In this document: in pieces, positions 42,601-53,329 of the stretch
Position numbering within the stretch: position 1 is the stretch's first letter
Layout of the letters: each line of letters starts with the position of its first letter
NCBI GenBank assembly: GCA_020912385.1
Contig: CP087215.1
Span: forward strand, 1,922,001 to 1,986,000
From: Neofusicoccum parvum
Taxonomy: Eukaryota > Ascomycota > Dothideomycetes > Botryosphaeriales > Botryosphaeriaceae
DNA: 64,000 nt
Reading direction: 5' to 3'
The notes under the pieces: generated by a model
Database searches by the model: none
What the model was told of the DNA's origin: nothing
Seen by the model: the letters and a program-made list of their open reading frames with translations, nothing else
Position numbers and translations under genes: made by a program

Positions 42601-43954
42601 GGATCCTACCGAACAGATACCGTTTGCTTTCCTATTCCGCGGCCCACCAGGCACCGGGAAGACGTCCACGGCGAGACGGATGGGCAAGGTCTATTACGAC
42701 ATGGGTTTCCTCTCCACCGCAGAAGTTCTCGAATGCTCCGTCACCGACCTTGTCGGGGAGTTCATCGGGCAGACTGGACCGAAGACGCAAAAACTGTTCG
42801 AGAAAGCCCTCGGAAAGGTCCTCTTCATCGACGAGGCATACCGCCTCGCAGAAGGCCATTATGCCAAGGAAGCCATGGACGAGATCGTCGACTGCATCAC
42901 GAAGCCCAAGTTCGCCAACAAGCTGGTCATCATCCTGGCCGGCTACGACGCCGACATCAACCGGCTCATGTCCATCAACCCGGGCCTCACGTCCCGCTTC
43001 CCCGAGACCATGACGTTCCGGCCGCTGAGCCCGGAGGAGTGCCTAGCGCTCTTCGCGCAGACGCTCGGCAGGAAGAAGCACCTGGACGCCGCCGTGCTGG
43101 AACCGCCGTCCCCGGCCTTGCGCGCGCGCGTCGCGGGCCTCTTCGCCGCGCTCGCCGCGCTGCCCAACTGGGCCAGCGCCCGCGACGTCAAGTCGCTCGT
43201 CAAGAACATCTTCGGCAGGGTTATGCGGTCCGGCCCGCCCACGCGTGCGCCGAGACGCGTCGACGAGGCTTGCGTCGTCGAGGAGCTGGAACGCATGCTC
43301 CGCGAGCGCGCCCACAGGGGCCAGCATGCCGGATGCTTCCCGACTTTGACTACGGAGCTGGCGCCCACGGCAAGTCGTGGCCCGGAGCCTCCGCGGCCGA
43401 GGTTGGCGACTGGCACTCAGGACATGCAAGAGCAGGCGGAGCCACCGGTGGAAGAGAAGGCGGAGCCACCGGTCGCCGAGGAGGAGAGCAGCGAGGTGAG
43501 AGATGCGGGCGTGAGCGATGCGGTGTGGCGGCAGCTTCAGGCGGACAAGGCGAGGGCGGAGGATGAGGAGCAGGAACGCGAGAGGCTGGAGGAGAGGGAG
43601 CAGGAGCTGAGAGATGAGATGGAAATGGAGTCGCAAGAAAGGCGGGGCCAGGAAGAGAGCAACCAGCCTGAGAACGATTCTGACGATGACGATCCCGAGA
43701 AGGCGGAACGCGAGCGCAAGCGCATTCAGCGGATACTCGAGCAGCGCAAGCGAGACGAAGAGTTGGCGGAAATTAAGCGGAAGCGGGAGAAGGCGGAAGA
43801 ACAGAGGAGGCAAGAGGCGAAGAAGCAGGCGTGTCTGAGGAGCATTGGGATTTGTCCGATGGGGTTTAGGTGGATAAAGCAGAGTGGTGGGTACAGGTGT
43901 TCCGCAGGCGGGCATTGGGTGTCTGATGCTGAGATTGAGAAGTTGATGAGGTAG
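36626..43954 (+). CDS. giant ZNFX1-like SF1 helicase fused to three CbxX/CfxQ-type AAA+ domains
   Basis: Six exons: 36626-38099, 38162-39601, 39654-39990, 40105-40874, 40930-41832 and 41901-43954, giving 2325 residues. Introns are 52-114 nt. Helicase motifs: I GPPGTGKS (489-496), II VEEAGEILESH (from 753), III GDHQQLRPK (779-787), IV QHRMCPE (about 824), V-VI DNYQGEESD (972) and NVLLSRAR. VEEA-EILE is typical of NFX1/ZNFX1-type helicases rather than Upf1 itself. A short Cys/His segment follows (CGIHDCPQRCH, about 1089). Then a coiled coil and three AAA+ modules with Walker A at 1336-1343, 1614-1621 and 1889-1896, each paired with IDEAY. The tail is a charged coiled coil and a CPMGFRWIK-GYRC-GGH motif. 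The helicase group handles RNA; the AAA+ group are remodelling ATPases. The joint role is unknown. Confidence 0.88.
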
Positions 43955-44106
43955 ATAGGATTGATAGTGGAAGATTGAGGACCTCACATACTGAAGAGCC
44001 ATGTGTGGAAGGAATCCTAGAGCATAAACTTATCGATCTGTAGTTTCTTTTACACGCTCCTTCTTGATGGTAGATTTGCAAAACCTTCCCTCCTAATCTA
44101 CCGCTT
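43955..44106. other. short convergent intergenic
   Basis: 152 bp between the stop codons of the giant helicase/AAA+ gene (+) and the Atg22-like gene (-). The two transcripts probably overlap at their 3' ends. Confidence 0.5.
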
Positions 44107-45839
44107 TTAAAGCTTTTCATCCGCTGTATATCTCTCACATTCAACACGGCTCTTATCCTCATCCACAAAGAACAACGCCACCGCCGGCACCCCGATCAGC
44201 GCCGCAACAACACCAAACGCGCTCCAATCATTCCCACTCCGATCCACCACCGCGCTCGAAACCAGCGGCCCTATCCACCCCCCGCCCTTGGAAACGATGC
44301 CAAGCAGCGAAAAGAACCTGTTCTCGAGCCCCCGCGGGATCAGCTGCGCCATGAAGGCCTGGCCGTACGACCACTGGGTGCCGAGCGACACGCCGTACAG
44401 GGCGTTGAAGGCCCAGATCTCCCAGAGGTTGTGGAAGCCGACGCGGGCGGTCCACACGCCGGCGACGCCCCAGAGCGCCAGGGCCAGGCAGGCGAAGTTG
44501 GAGACGTGCAGCAGCAGCTTGGTGCGCAGGGCCAGGCGGGCCTGCAGCCAGTGGGCGCCGAAGGCGAAGACGCCGGCGGAGCCGCCCTGAGCGACCAGCA
44601 TGAGCGAGTTCGTCTCGGCGGAGAAGGCGACGGTGCGCGTCTGCGCGATGGTGACGACCGTCTGCAGCGTTGCGACCCCGTCGGCTAGCACGAAGTACAG
44701 CGCCAGGTAGAAGAAGGTCTGCGACAGCTTGGCTGCTTCGCGCATGTTGCGCCACACCTGCCGGAGCCCGTGGCTGACGATGTTCTGGCCTGCGGGGACG
44801 GACGCGCCGGGTCGCCGCTTCTCGAGGATGAACCAGGGGATTGAGAGGATGAGCGATGTGCCCGCCATGACGGCGACGCAGACGGAGTAGCCGAGGTTGT
44901 TGAGCGAGACGGAGTCGGAGGCGTGGAGGCCCTTGAGGATGCCGAGCGTGAGCGCGGCGCCGCTGCTGAAGCCGACGTTGTTCCAGCCCCAGCTGCGGTT
45001 GATGATCTTGGAGCGGACGAGCTGCATGCGGGTTTCGTAGTCCTTTGGCGTGATGGAGCCGTTTTCTTTCTGTTCCAAGGCGTGCAGGGCTTCGGGCTGG
45101 TCCGCGGCGACTTTGGGGAACAAGGCGTTGAAGAAGACATAGGCAATCCAGAAGGTGATGTCTGTTGGAGTTAGTAGTTTTAGATAACATTAAGGAGCTT
45201 TCTTACTGCTGAAGATGTACAGCGCCATGGCTGTACCCCATTGCCCGGCGTCGTGGACTCCGAGATAGGCGACCTGCAAAGCAAAGCAGAGGACGGTGTT
45301 GACTCTAACAATCCATGGCGCCCAGCCTCCGTAGTCCGCCATGCTTCCCATGAGAAGGAAGAATAGCGCTTGTCCGACGAGGGTGATAGCGGTGGATATC
45401 AAGATCACGGAGGCGGTCGATTTTGTACCCCCCGCCCAGAAAACATGGCATGGAGCAGTGGCGTCAACATCACAGGACTGGCTTCCGAGCGGCTGCACGC
45501 GTGGATTGAAGCCCGCCTGCTGAATAAGGTTTTGGAACAGGAGATTCGTCCTGTTTCCAATTGTTAGCTTGCATTCTCATTTTCGTCGACTTTCGAATCG
45601 GTGATAGCCAGCAAGACTTACAAAACAAATGGGCCGATGCCGTTGTTTCCAGTGAAATATGCGTAGTAGGCATGTCTCTCTCTACGGATGCGTTTTTTCG
45701 CAGCGTTGCTGACGATTCCTACCCCTGCATCTCCTCCAACATCGATGTGCTGTGACTTTGCGGGGCTCTTCTCTGCTGTCTCGACCGCCCGAAGATCAAC
45801 TGACGTTGGCGACTTCGCTTCCTGCGCGCTTCCTGACAT
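44107..45839 (-). CDS. Atg22-like MFS transporter
   Basis: Three exons: 45622-45839, 45207-45550 and 44107-45161, giving 538 residues. Introns are 71 and 45 nt with GTAAGT/GTAAGA donors. The N-terminal 45 residues are hydrophilic, then RRERHAYYAYFTGNNGIGPFVL leads into the first membrane segment. A luminal loop with paired cysteines (SCDVDATAPC) follows, then STASVILISTAITLVGQALFFLLMGSMADYGG. About eleven or twelve hydrophobic segments are visible, and WGWNNVGFSSGAALTL in the second half. This is the layout of Atg22 proteins, vacuolar permeases that export amino acids released by autophagy in yeast. Filamentous fungi carry several paralogues, and this may be one with a changed substrate. Confidence 0.85.
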
Positions 45840-47574
45840 GTCGAACGATTCAGCGGCAGTAGAGAGGACGATCGGAGAGAAGTTCAGCCACGTTGTTACA
45901 TTGAAGCTTCGTGTACCCCTCTTTTGTAGGCCACCTGCCCCAATGGCGACACACACCATTAGCGTCGGCCGCGGCACGCGTGTTATGAATGCATGCCTAT
46001 CAGAACGGCAGGGTAGTAACACAGGGCTGTGGTGCAGCTGAAAGATAGCGCCAAAATTACATAGCCTTAGAACATGGGGTCTGGCGTATCACTGTGATTT
46101 GATAGGCTGAGTGCACGAGATCTATAGCTAGGATTACGGATGCGGGTTGGATGCGGGATTACTCCGCATGGTGCGTCGGCTTTGCATTTCAAATGCGGAC
46201 TCGTCTGTTGCTGATCTAGAATTCTGACCGGGGGTTCTATTGGGGGCGGCATAAGTGAAAAAACGAAGTAAACCAGCAATGGTTTCCGCGTGATGCATTC
46301 CCGACGATGAGAGCAAGACCGACAAAAATTGTAGGTGACAACGCGAATGGTGTTGAGGTCGATCTCCGTGACCCAGTCTTTGAGATAAGCCTTCTCGAAA
46401 TTTTATGGCTATTTCGATGGTCTCAAAGGCAGATGAGCTTTGTAGTCAAAGTCGTAGTTGTGAGTGACAGCCATTTGGGAGCAGGCGGTATGCGCGAGCA
46501 ACAGCTGTAATGAGGTCCAGCTTTCAAGCTAAGTACACAAACCGTGCGCCTTTAGATGGACACGAACGAGCTTAGAAATCATCTTTTTTGCTTTTCTGTT
46601 CTTTTGTATTTTCTCTCTCTCTCTCTCTCTCTCTCTTTTCTTCTACTGCTGGGACTGCATTGTGTGGCGATGCGAATACGAATAATCTGATGTTGAGGGC
46701 CCGGCCAGGAGGGGCGACAAATTCACCGCTTCGGAAGTGATGTTGTATGGCAGTTTCTATCTTATTTGCTAGAACATGCTCTTGCATCTCTCCCAAGGTT
46801 AGTTCCGCTGTCTCCGTCACGTCTATGCTGTGAATGAAAGGGTCCAGAAGCGTGGAGCGGTTTCAGACCATTTACCAGAGTTCGGAAGTTACTTAGCGAG
46901 AAGCGCTGGAAGGAAGACAACGAATAGGGAGAATAAGCAACCTGCATGTGGCAAATTAGCTGGGGAGCGTACATGACCACGAATAAAGAAGTGCAGGAAC
47001 GGACGAGTGTGGCTATGTCGAGCCGAAGAGGGGTTCGGCCATGTATGTGTCGTTTTGTGACGCCGGAAGTTCGGGACCTGCGTCATGCAGTTTCGAAACT
47101 GATTCGCAGCTCGCCTCGACGGCGCCGACACAATAGACTTTTAGGCAATCATGGATGCTTGCCATAACGGTCTTTCTCGTAAACATCCAGCCAATGGGAG
47201 AGCCTGCATCCTCCCAATACCCACACCGACTCAACACCAAGCAGCGAGTACCGCACTTGTCTCCGCCCCGATGACGTGCCGACTCTCACATGGAGCCACA
47301 CTTAAGCCGCGGCGCGCCACATTTAAGACAAGAATCTCAGGCACACAACACTGGCCAGGCCCTCAACAGACCGGCCATGACCCGTATCTGCAGCGTCATG
47401 TCATTTTATATTAATCCGCAGTACAAAAGCGTTTGTACCCGCTGTCGTTCAATTCAATCTTTCCCTCAAACAACTCATTCCACTCTTTCATTGTCTTTCT
47501 TTTGAACGCCAGCTGGCTGGCTTCCACTCACTTCACCTGAACCCCTCACGCATAGTCCGTGATATCTCTCCATC
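45840..47574. other. intergenic with (CT)n microsatellite
   Basis: No confident gene. On the minus strand 46572-46835 a frame reads TAELTLGEMQEHVLANKIETA and FVAPPGRALNIRLFVFASPHN, with protein-like composition, and runs into the CT repeat as Glu-Arg. I found no convincing upstream exons, so it stays a weak candidate. The last 170 bp hold the expansin-like promoter, with TTTTATATTAAT near 47403-47414. Confidence 0.4.
46612..46636. repeat. (CT)n microsatellite
   Basis: Twelve uninterrupted CT units on the + strand. Confidence 0.9.
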
Positions 47575-48282
47575 ATGCATTTCATCAGAGCAGCCACCTC
47601 TGCTCTCGGAGCAATGTTCCTTAGCAGAGCCATTGCTAGCCCCGTTCCTGCCGCCGACCTTACCCGAAGACAAGATTACGGTGACAATGTTGGAGGCGCG
47701 GCCACCTTCTACGGCGGCAACGTTCAAGGCGGCATGTGCTCATTCAGCGGCTACACCCTTCCCCCCGGCATTCGCGGCACCGCCCTATCGAGCAACAACT
47801 GGGAGAACGCAGCCAACTGTGGCGCATGCGTCAACGTCAAGGGCCCCAAAGGCGAAACTATCAAAGCCATGATCGTCGACCAGTGCCCCAGCTGCGCCAA
47901 GAACCAGCTCGACCTGTTCCAAGGAGCCTTCACAGAGATCGCAAATAAGTCAGCCGGTAAGGTTGGCATCAGCTGGGAGTTCGTTCCCTGCGGTGTCTCC
48001 GGCACCATCAAGCTGAAGAACAAGGAGGGCACGTCGAAGTACTGGTTCAGCATGCAGGTGCTCAACAGCAACTTCGCCATCGACTCGATGCAGGTCTCGA
48101 CCGACGGCGGCAAGACCTGGCAGAAGACCCAGCGCGCGGAGTACAACTACTTCGAGAACGATTCGGGCTTCGGAACCGATACCGTAGATGTCAAGGTTAC
48201 GAGCAGCAACGGCAAGAGTATTGTCACGAAGAACGTCAAGGTCAGCGGTAGCTCCTCTCAGGAAGCGGACTCGAACTTTTGA
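47575..48282 (+). CDS. secreted expansin-like protein (DPBB plus C-terminal beta-sandwich)
   Basis: One exon, 235 residues, ATG 47575. A signal peptide (residues 1-21, ending in AIASP) is followed by a Kex2-type LTRRQ site near 31-32. Residues about 40-140 form the double-psi barrel: GAATFYGGNVQGGMCSFSGY, GTALSSNNWENAANCGACV, IKAMIVDQCPSCAKNQLDL with the key Asp, and SWEFVPCG. Residues about 145-225 form an expansin D2/CBM63-like sandwich with KYWFSMQVLNSNFAIDSMQV and the aromatic YNYFEN. Fungal expansin-like proteins loosen or bind cellulose/chitin networks without hydrolysis. The gene has no intron. Confidence 0.9.
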   Translation: MHFIRAATSALGAMFLSRAIASPVPAADLTRRQDYGDNVGGAATFYGGNVQGGMCSFSGYTLPPGIRGTALSSNNWENAANCGACVNVKGPKGETIKAMIVDQCPSCAKNQLDLFQGAFTEIANKSAGKVGISWEFVPCGVSGTIKLKNKEGTSKYWFSMQVLNSNFAIDSMQVSTDGGKTWQKTQRAEYNYFENDSGFGTDTVDVKVTSSNGKSIVTKNVKVSGSSSQEADSNF

Positions 48283-48787
48283 AAGGGTTGCATGCTATTC
48301 GAAGCTTGCTCTTTTTTTTTTCTTCTCATCAACGCGAAGGTCGTTGGGTCGGGCTTGGATCCTGAGATTACAGAGCATGGGTCGTCAGCTGGGACTTTTC
48401 GGCGCCTCACTGTCTCTTATGTAAATACACTGATGTCATCAACTGCAAGTAGCCAAATGAAAGGCACTTCAAAGGAATTATTTCCGCTTTGGAATTTTGA
48501 CTCAAAGCAAACGTTGGCGATATAGCAGCATGGTGCTCAGGGAAGTGCGGGCTGACTCCTCAGTGCAACCAATAGGAACGGGAAGGATTCGTTCACCCCA
48601 ACAATGCTCGGCATCGGCCTTAACCGTTTGTCAGCCTGAACCACATGTCAGCTTCATCTGTTTGTCAGCTCTCCACCACATTCGGTGTCGGCCTTTGATA
48701 CCTCCGACGTCCACCTCCACAGCACCGCATATATACACGGTGAAGCCGTCAAAGCTTATTCCAAAGCCAAGAAAAGATCCAGCTATC
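48283..48787. other. intergenic
   Basis: 3' region of the expansin-like gene and promoter of the SDR gene. TATATACA at 48728-48735 is 53-60 bp upstream of the SDR start and may be its TATA element. No gene seen. Confidence 0.45.
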
Positions 48788-49547
48788 ATGAGCCATCCAG
48801 TTCTTTTGATCTTGGGCGCGGGACCCAACATCGGTCAAAGTACGGCAGATGCATTCGCTGCAAAAGGCTACAAGGTAGCGCTTGTTGCCCGGGGAAAGGA
48901 GGACGGCTGGGGACCAAATGGCGAACTCGAGATTCGGGGAGATCTCTCGGACCCGGAAACAATTCCCAGAGTCTTCAATAAAGTGAAGTCAGAGTTTGGC
49001 CACCCGAGTGTCGTCATCTACAACGGTATGATCACGTGGTGATGTTGTTGCACCTTAACTTAGCTAATAGCCTACCACAGGAGCGGCACGAACTGTCTTG
49101 TCAGGAGATGATCCACTTCAGGATTTCTCACTGGAGAACTTCAACAACGATATGAATGTCAACGTCACTAGCGGTGCATTGGCTGCACACCATGCCGTCC
49201 TCAGCTTCAAAGAGTTGCCCGCAAAGACGCCGAAGGTGTTCTTCTTCACCGGGAACAAGCTGCCTGTGTTGTCTTTGCCTCAGGTCTTTTGGTTCGGCAT
49301 GGGAAAGTCCGCAGCCGCGAAAATGATATGGGACTTAAGCACGGTGTACCGGGACAAAGGCTTCAGATTCTACTTCACCGACGAGAGAACCGGGGACGGC
49401 AAACCGGCGATGATGGCAAGGAGTGGGCCTGCGCATGGGGAGGTGTACGTGCGGCTCACCGAGACCCAGGAGCAAGGACCTTGGTATTACACCTTTGTGA
49501 AGGATCAGGGTTATGTTGATTTCTCGGAGGATGACAAGCAAGTGTAA
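48788..49547 (+). CDS. short-chain dehydrogenase/reductase-like protein, atypical
   Basis: Two exons, 48788-49025 and 49081-49547, with a 55-nt intron (GTATGA donor, ACCACAG acceptor), giving 234 residues. The N-terminus has the cofactor motif ILGAGPNIGQS, a variant of TGxxxGxG, and YKVALVARGKED. HPSVVIYNGAARTV is the NNAG-region equivalent. The catalytic YxxxK is not seen: the equivalent region reads LPQVFWFGMGKSAAAKMI, with no Tyr before Lys. It therefore resembles fungal NAD(P)-binding SDR-like proteins of atypical type and may lack normal oxidoreductase chemistry. Length is at the short end of classical SDRs. Confidence 0.8.
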
Positions 49548-49625
49548 ACGGACAGTAGAGGAACGAGCAACAAATGGAAACAAACTAGTAGACCCTACAG
49601 CAAAACCCCCCTACTGACACATGCT

Positions 49626-50654
49626 TCAAATATCGCCGCTACTTCGTTGCTCCTCCATGATCAGCTCTCTTTCCTTTTCCATTTCGTCTAGGACAACACG
49701 AGTCCACTTTCGTTCACGAAAGCTGGACTTCTTCAACCATTTTGCGTGGCGGGCCACAAATTGAAAGATTTCCTTAAGAGACTCCTTTCCACCCCTGTGA
49801 ACTTCACTTTCATGCGCCCAATCTTTGCAGAAACCATTCATGTCCCCCAGCCTCCACAGATTACGGTTCTCCGCGGGGGTAATGTTGAATGATCTCCCCT
49901 GAAATGTGGAAAGTAAGTACTCGTTCCTGTCATCAATTGCGAACAGAAGCAATGCACCTCCGACAGGCCAATGCAAATCTTGAGAGACTTCGAGTCCCTC
50001 AGGGCTCCGCAAGTTTGGAACGCAATGCTTCAGAATCGACGTCATTGCGGCCCACTTTCTTCCACTGATTGCTACTGTCCATGTTGACTTGAATGGAAGA
50101 ACAGCTTTCCCTTTCCATTCTTGCTTCTCCAAGGCAGCTCTTTGGTCCAAGAGCAGCTCAAGTGGTTGGAGAGTCACCAAGAAAGGTATGACGTTACCAC
50201 CCTCGACTCCCCACCCGTAGCCAAACATCGTCAAGAAATTCTTGTGGATGGACAACGGGTTATGGTTCATTATTTCAAGATCTTTGAGGACACAGTCTAC
50301 CCTGCTCTGGAATTCTCGGTCTTGAGGTTGGCCGCTCGGCAGCATGACCTGCTTGATGGCTACAACTTTACGGTTGATTGCATCTTCACCCTTGAATACT
50401 CGGTACGAGGCACCTTCTCCTACCTTTTCCCAGTCAAGGAGGCTACTCGCGTCATAGATTGTGAGATCAAGAGGCTCAATCGTAGCCAGCAATTGGCTGA
50501 AAGAGCTGGTATCACTCTGGTTTCGGCTTCGGCATGAGACACTGGATATGAATGTGGCTACTCTGCTTTGTGAATTCACACGCTATGAATAGAAGAGTCA
50601 GAGAGTGTTGCGAGACTTTTCTTCAGTACTTGCCTCTAAACTTTGTTCTGTCAT
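49626..50654 (-). CDS. truncated protein-kinase-like protein (N-lobe only)
   Basis: The main exon is 49626-50582. A first exon 50634-50654 (MTEQSLE) joined by a GC-AG intron (50583-50633, GCAAGT donor, TTCATAG acceptor) supplies the only good ATG; this joint is tentative. The protein of about 325 residues contains a kinase N-lobe: the glycine loop VGEGASYRVFKG, VVAIKQV with the ATP-binding Lys, a helix-C region and FGYGWGVEGGNVIPFLV at the hinge. After that the HRD catalytic loop and DFG motif are absent and the frame runs into LELLLDQRAALEKQEWKGK and a basic C-terminal helix. It cannot be an active kinase as written. It is either an internally deleted relic or a kinase-derived binding protein. 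Confidence 0.55.
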
Positions 50655-51531
50655 TATCGGTGGCTTAGGTTACTCAGACCGTAGTATGGAGGGGAAAAAA
50701 TCCCGGTTCGTTCGTGGCTGCTCGGGAAGCAGCAATGTTCTCTCAAGTTTTGGATTGCTCAAAATTGGGGCTGATTGATTGAGGGATGCGTGCTTTTAAT
50801 GACTATCCGTTCCAGTCACGACAAAATTTTCGTATCCTTTGAGCAAGGAGATGATCGTATCATAACGCCACAATCGGTTGCTGCCTGGTCTCGAGATCCA
50901 CGCTAGTTAGCGCACCACTCGGCTCCGTTACACAGCCCACCCGACCTTAGCGAGGTGCTACGGTGCTCCTCCCAGGCGAAATTAACAAAGGAATCGATAA
51001 GCTGCCCGCAGCGGACGGTGGGGGCCACTTGTGATCTCGATTCAAAATGTGTCGCAAGACTCTTGAAAAGGCCTCGTACTAGTTCTTCGCGACTACTCTG
51101 CTGCAGGAACAGCTGGTTTGCAATTTATATATGTCCCCAAAATAAATTTAAAATGCTGTAGAACCCAGCAGTCTCATTGTCTTTTCACCCAGGACTTGGA
51201 TGTACAAATCAATCCGTATTCCAAACACTTGGGCTTTATAGGACTGTGAATACGTACACTGTTGTTGCACAGCCTTCAAAACTAGCGTAAGACTTTAAGC
51301 TGGAGAATCAATAGATTACAGACTAGGAGCTGAAATCAGCAGAATTAAGATCTGTGCCCAAGCCATGAAACTTCCTCTCTTCGAAGGTGAAACTTTACGT
51401 AGTAGTGACAATTTTGATAGCTTAAGAGTGAATTGGTGCTCAAATCTAGGTATAGAACGTCCTTCATCCGCTTCAGGACAAAACGCTGGAACATGAGACA
51501 TGAAAGAAGAGTATGAAGACAGATTACCCTT
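50655..51531. other. intergenic
   Basis: No gene seen. It is AT-richer than its neighbours and carries the 3' side of DUF2855 and the promoter side of the kinase-like gene. Confidence 0.45.
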
Positions 51532-52773
51532 TCATACGCGGACAACAATGGCTTGGTTTGGCTTGACCTTCTGCTCACACAAGTCCTGCCACACCCCTTC
51601 CACGCCCTCTATCCCTTTTTCTGGTACGGTCTCAAACTCCCCCATACCACTCTCCTCCAAACACTTCTCCCATGAGGCGTTCATATTCTTGAAATACTCT
51701 TCTGGGCTCTCAGACTCAATAGCCACATCCCTGATCCCACTGGTATTGAGCTGCACCTTCTTCAGCTTTGCCATTTTCTCTTGCGCGCCTTTCATCTCCT
51801 CTTCCGAATACACCTTCATCTGCGAACCAACCGCAATGACGACGACCTCAGGCTTGAAGTCCGAAACCTCACCCGCCGCCCCCACCGCCTCCAAAAACCC
51901 CTCCAACACATCCCCGGCCGCCCCAAAATCCAGCACCACCACCTTCTCCGGCTTGAACCCCGCCACCCACGCCACCGTCCCCGGCGTCGCGAGCTCCCCA
52001 TACCCCACCGCCTTACTAGCCACCTTCACCGCACCTTCGCCATAGCTCTTCAGCACCCCCGGCGCCGAAGTCGCCTGCAACAACGCAAGCGGGCCCTCGT
52101 CCCTATTCCGCAGCAGATTCCACGCGAACCCGCGGCCGGTCTTACTCGACGCAGACAAGCTCACCACCACCGCAGCACTCAAATCCGCGTCATCCGGCGT
52201 CCACGGCAGGCCCGCGCCGAGCGGGTGGACGGGGGTGCGGGCGCGCGCGGCGAATACGTGGCGGGCGGCGAGGTAGCCGCACTCCCAGACGGGCTTGAGC
52301 GCGACGGTGGCGGCGGCGGCGGGCAGGGCGGCGGGGATGGGCGCGGCGACGTAGCGGTTGTAGAGGTGCATGAGCGCCCGGCGGTGCGGCGACGTCTCGA
52401 TCCAGTGGCCGGCGGGCGCCGCGCCGCGCAGCTGCAGGTCGAACGCGTGCGAGGAGGTCGGCCAGAAGCCCCAGAGCGTCGTGTCGGCGGGGAGCGCCGG
52501 GATCGTGCTGGAGAGCACGGTCGCGTAGCCCCAGGCTGGCACGATGCCCCAGGTCGTGTAGGGCGCTGGGGCGCTGGCGGGGACGGGGTAGGCGTCCCAC
52601 CAGCGGAGGGCGTCGCCCAGGCGGGCGTAGGTGAGGTTGTTGGAGGAGAGGGTGATGAGGGTGGTGCGGAGGCGGATGGAGGAGGGGGCGAGAGGTGGGG
52701 GAGGGGTGGTGAGGGGGAATGTGGCGTGTTGGCTGTTGTCCGATTTGGACACGACGTGGATTAGGGAGTCCAT
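51532..52773 (-). CDS. DUF2855 family protein
   Basis: One exon, 413 residues from ATG 52773 (an in-frame ATG at 52866 would add 31 poorly conserved residues). The sequence matches the DUF2855 layout: an N-terminal IRLRTTLITLSSNNLTYARLGDALRWWDAYPVP, then WGIVPAWGYATVLSSTIPAL, LWGFWPTSSHAFDLQL, HLYNRYV, and a Rossmann-like second half with SASSKTGRGFAWNLL and VVVLDFGAAGDVLEGFLEAV. The two halves resemble the N-terminal and nucleotide-binding parts of medium-chain reductase-like folds, but the function is unknown. The middle is GC-rich, which produces long frames on the opposite strand. Confidence 0.85.
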   Translation of the reverse strand: MDSLIHVVSKSDNSQHATFPLTTPPPPLAPSSIRLRTTLITLSSNNLTYARLGDALRWWDAYPVPASAPAPYTTWGIVPAWGYATVLSSTIPALPADTTLWGFWPTSSHAFDLQLRGAAPAGHWIETSPHRRALMHLYNRYVAAPIPAALPAAAATVALKPVWECGYLAARHVFAARARTPVHPLGAGLPWTPDDADLSAAVVVSLSASSKTGRGFAWNLLRNRDEGPLALLQATSAPGVLKSYGEGAVKVASKAVGYGELATPGTVAWVAGFKPEKVVVLDFGAAGDVLEGFLEAVGAAGEVSDFKPEVVVIAVGSQMKVYSEEEMKGAQEKMAKLKKVQLNTSGIRDVAIESESPEEYFKNMNASWEKCLEESGMGEFETVPEKGIEGVEGVWQDLCEQKVKPNQAIVVRV

Positions 52774-53329
52774 TTTCGTTCGCGGTAGTACACCCGGAGA
52801 ATTCGTGGTGTTTTTTTGCAGTCGTAACACTGCGGGGATATATACTATCGTCTGATTGTGTTGCATGCGGGGCAGCGGAGTCTGGCATGGCTCTTACCTC
52901 CGCGTGATGCCGAGCGCTTACTGAAGCCGTAAGCAGCCACAGCGATGTTGCCTACATTGAGATGCTGCGCCGCGTCGCTTGGCACGTTGGTCACCGCAAC
53001 ACCGGCGGTGTTTTGCCAAACCATCCGCCTGTGACAAATAACACGGATTCTCGGGGTGGCGGACATAGAAAACCCTCCGAGCGCAAAGATCCATGTGGAA
53101 ACAAATCGTTGTATTGTAATTGGCTCACGGCACGACCAAACTAAGAGGCCTCATTACTCCTTCCGTTGCGCATATGTATCCAGACAAATTCTTCATGTAC
53201 CCATGAAAGCATATGCGTGCTGTAAAACTTCACGAGTTGAACACTTAGAGTATGGGAGAAAGGGTGCGGGAAATCAGCAACCCGCATCGAAATATGCCGC
53301 GGAACAATCAACCCTTTGAGTACACAACA
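52774..53329. other. intergenic
   Basis: Promoter side of the DUF2855 gene and 3' side of the HET gene. A short inverted repeat, CGCATATG/CATATGCG, at 53168-53215 is the only structure noticed. Confidence 0.45.

Noticed and set aside
43043..44002. 319-codon minus frame under the AAA+ gene
   Set aside because: It is Leu/Arg-rich antisense of the charged coiled-coil tail and the third AAA+ domain, which are clearly coding on +.
51781..52764. 327-codon + strand frame opposite DUF2855
   Set aside because: It is the antisense shadow of a GC-rich gene: Arg/Gly/His-rich, no motif, while the minus frame matches DUF2855 throughout.
53168..53215. CGCATATG/CATATGCG inverted repeat as a terminator or mobile-element end
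   Set aside because: Only eight-base arms with a 32-base loop, and no partner or duplication; chance is likely.
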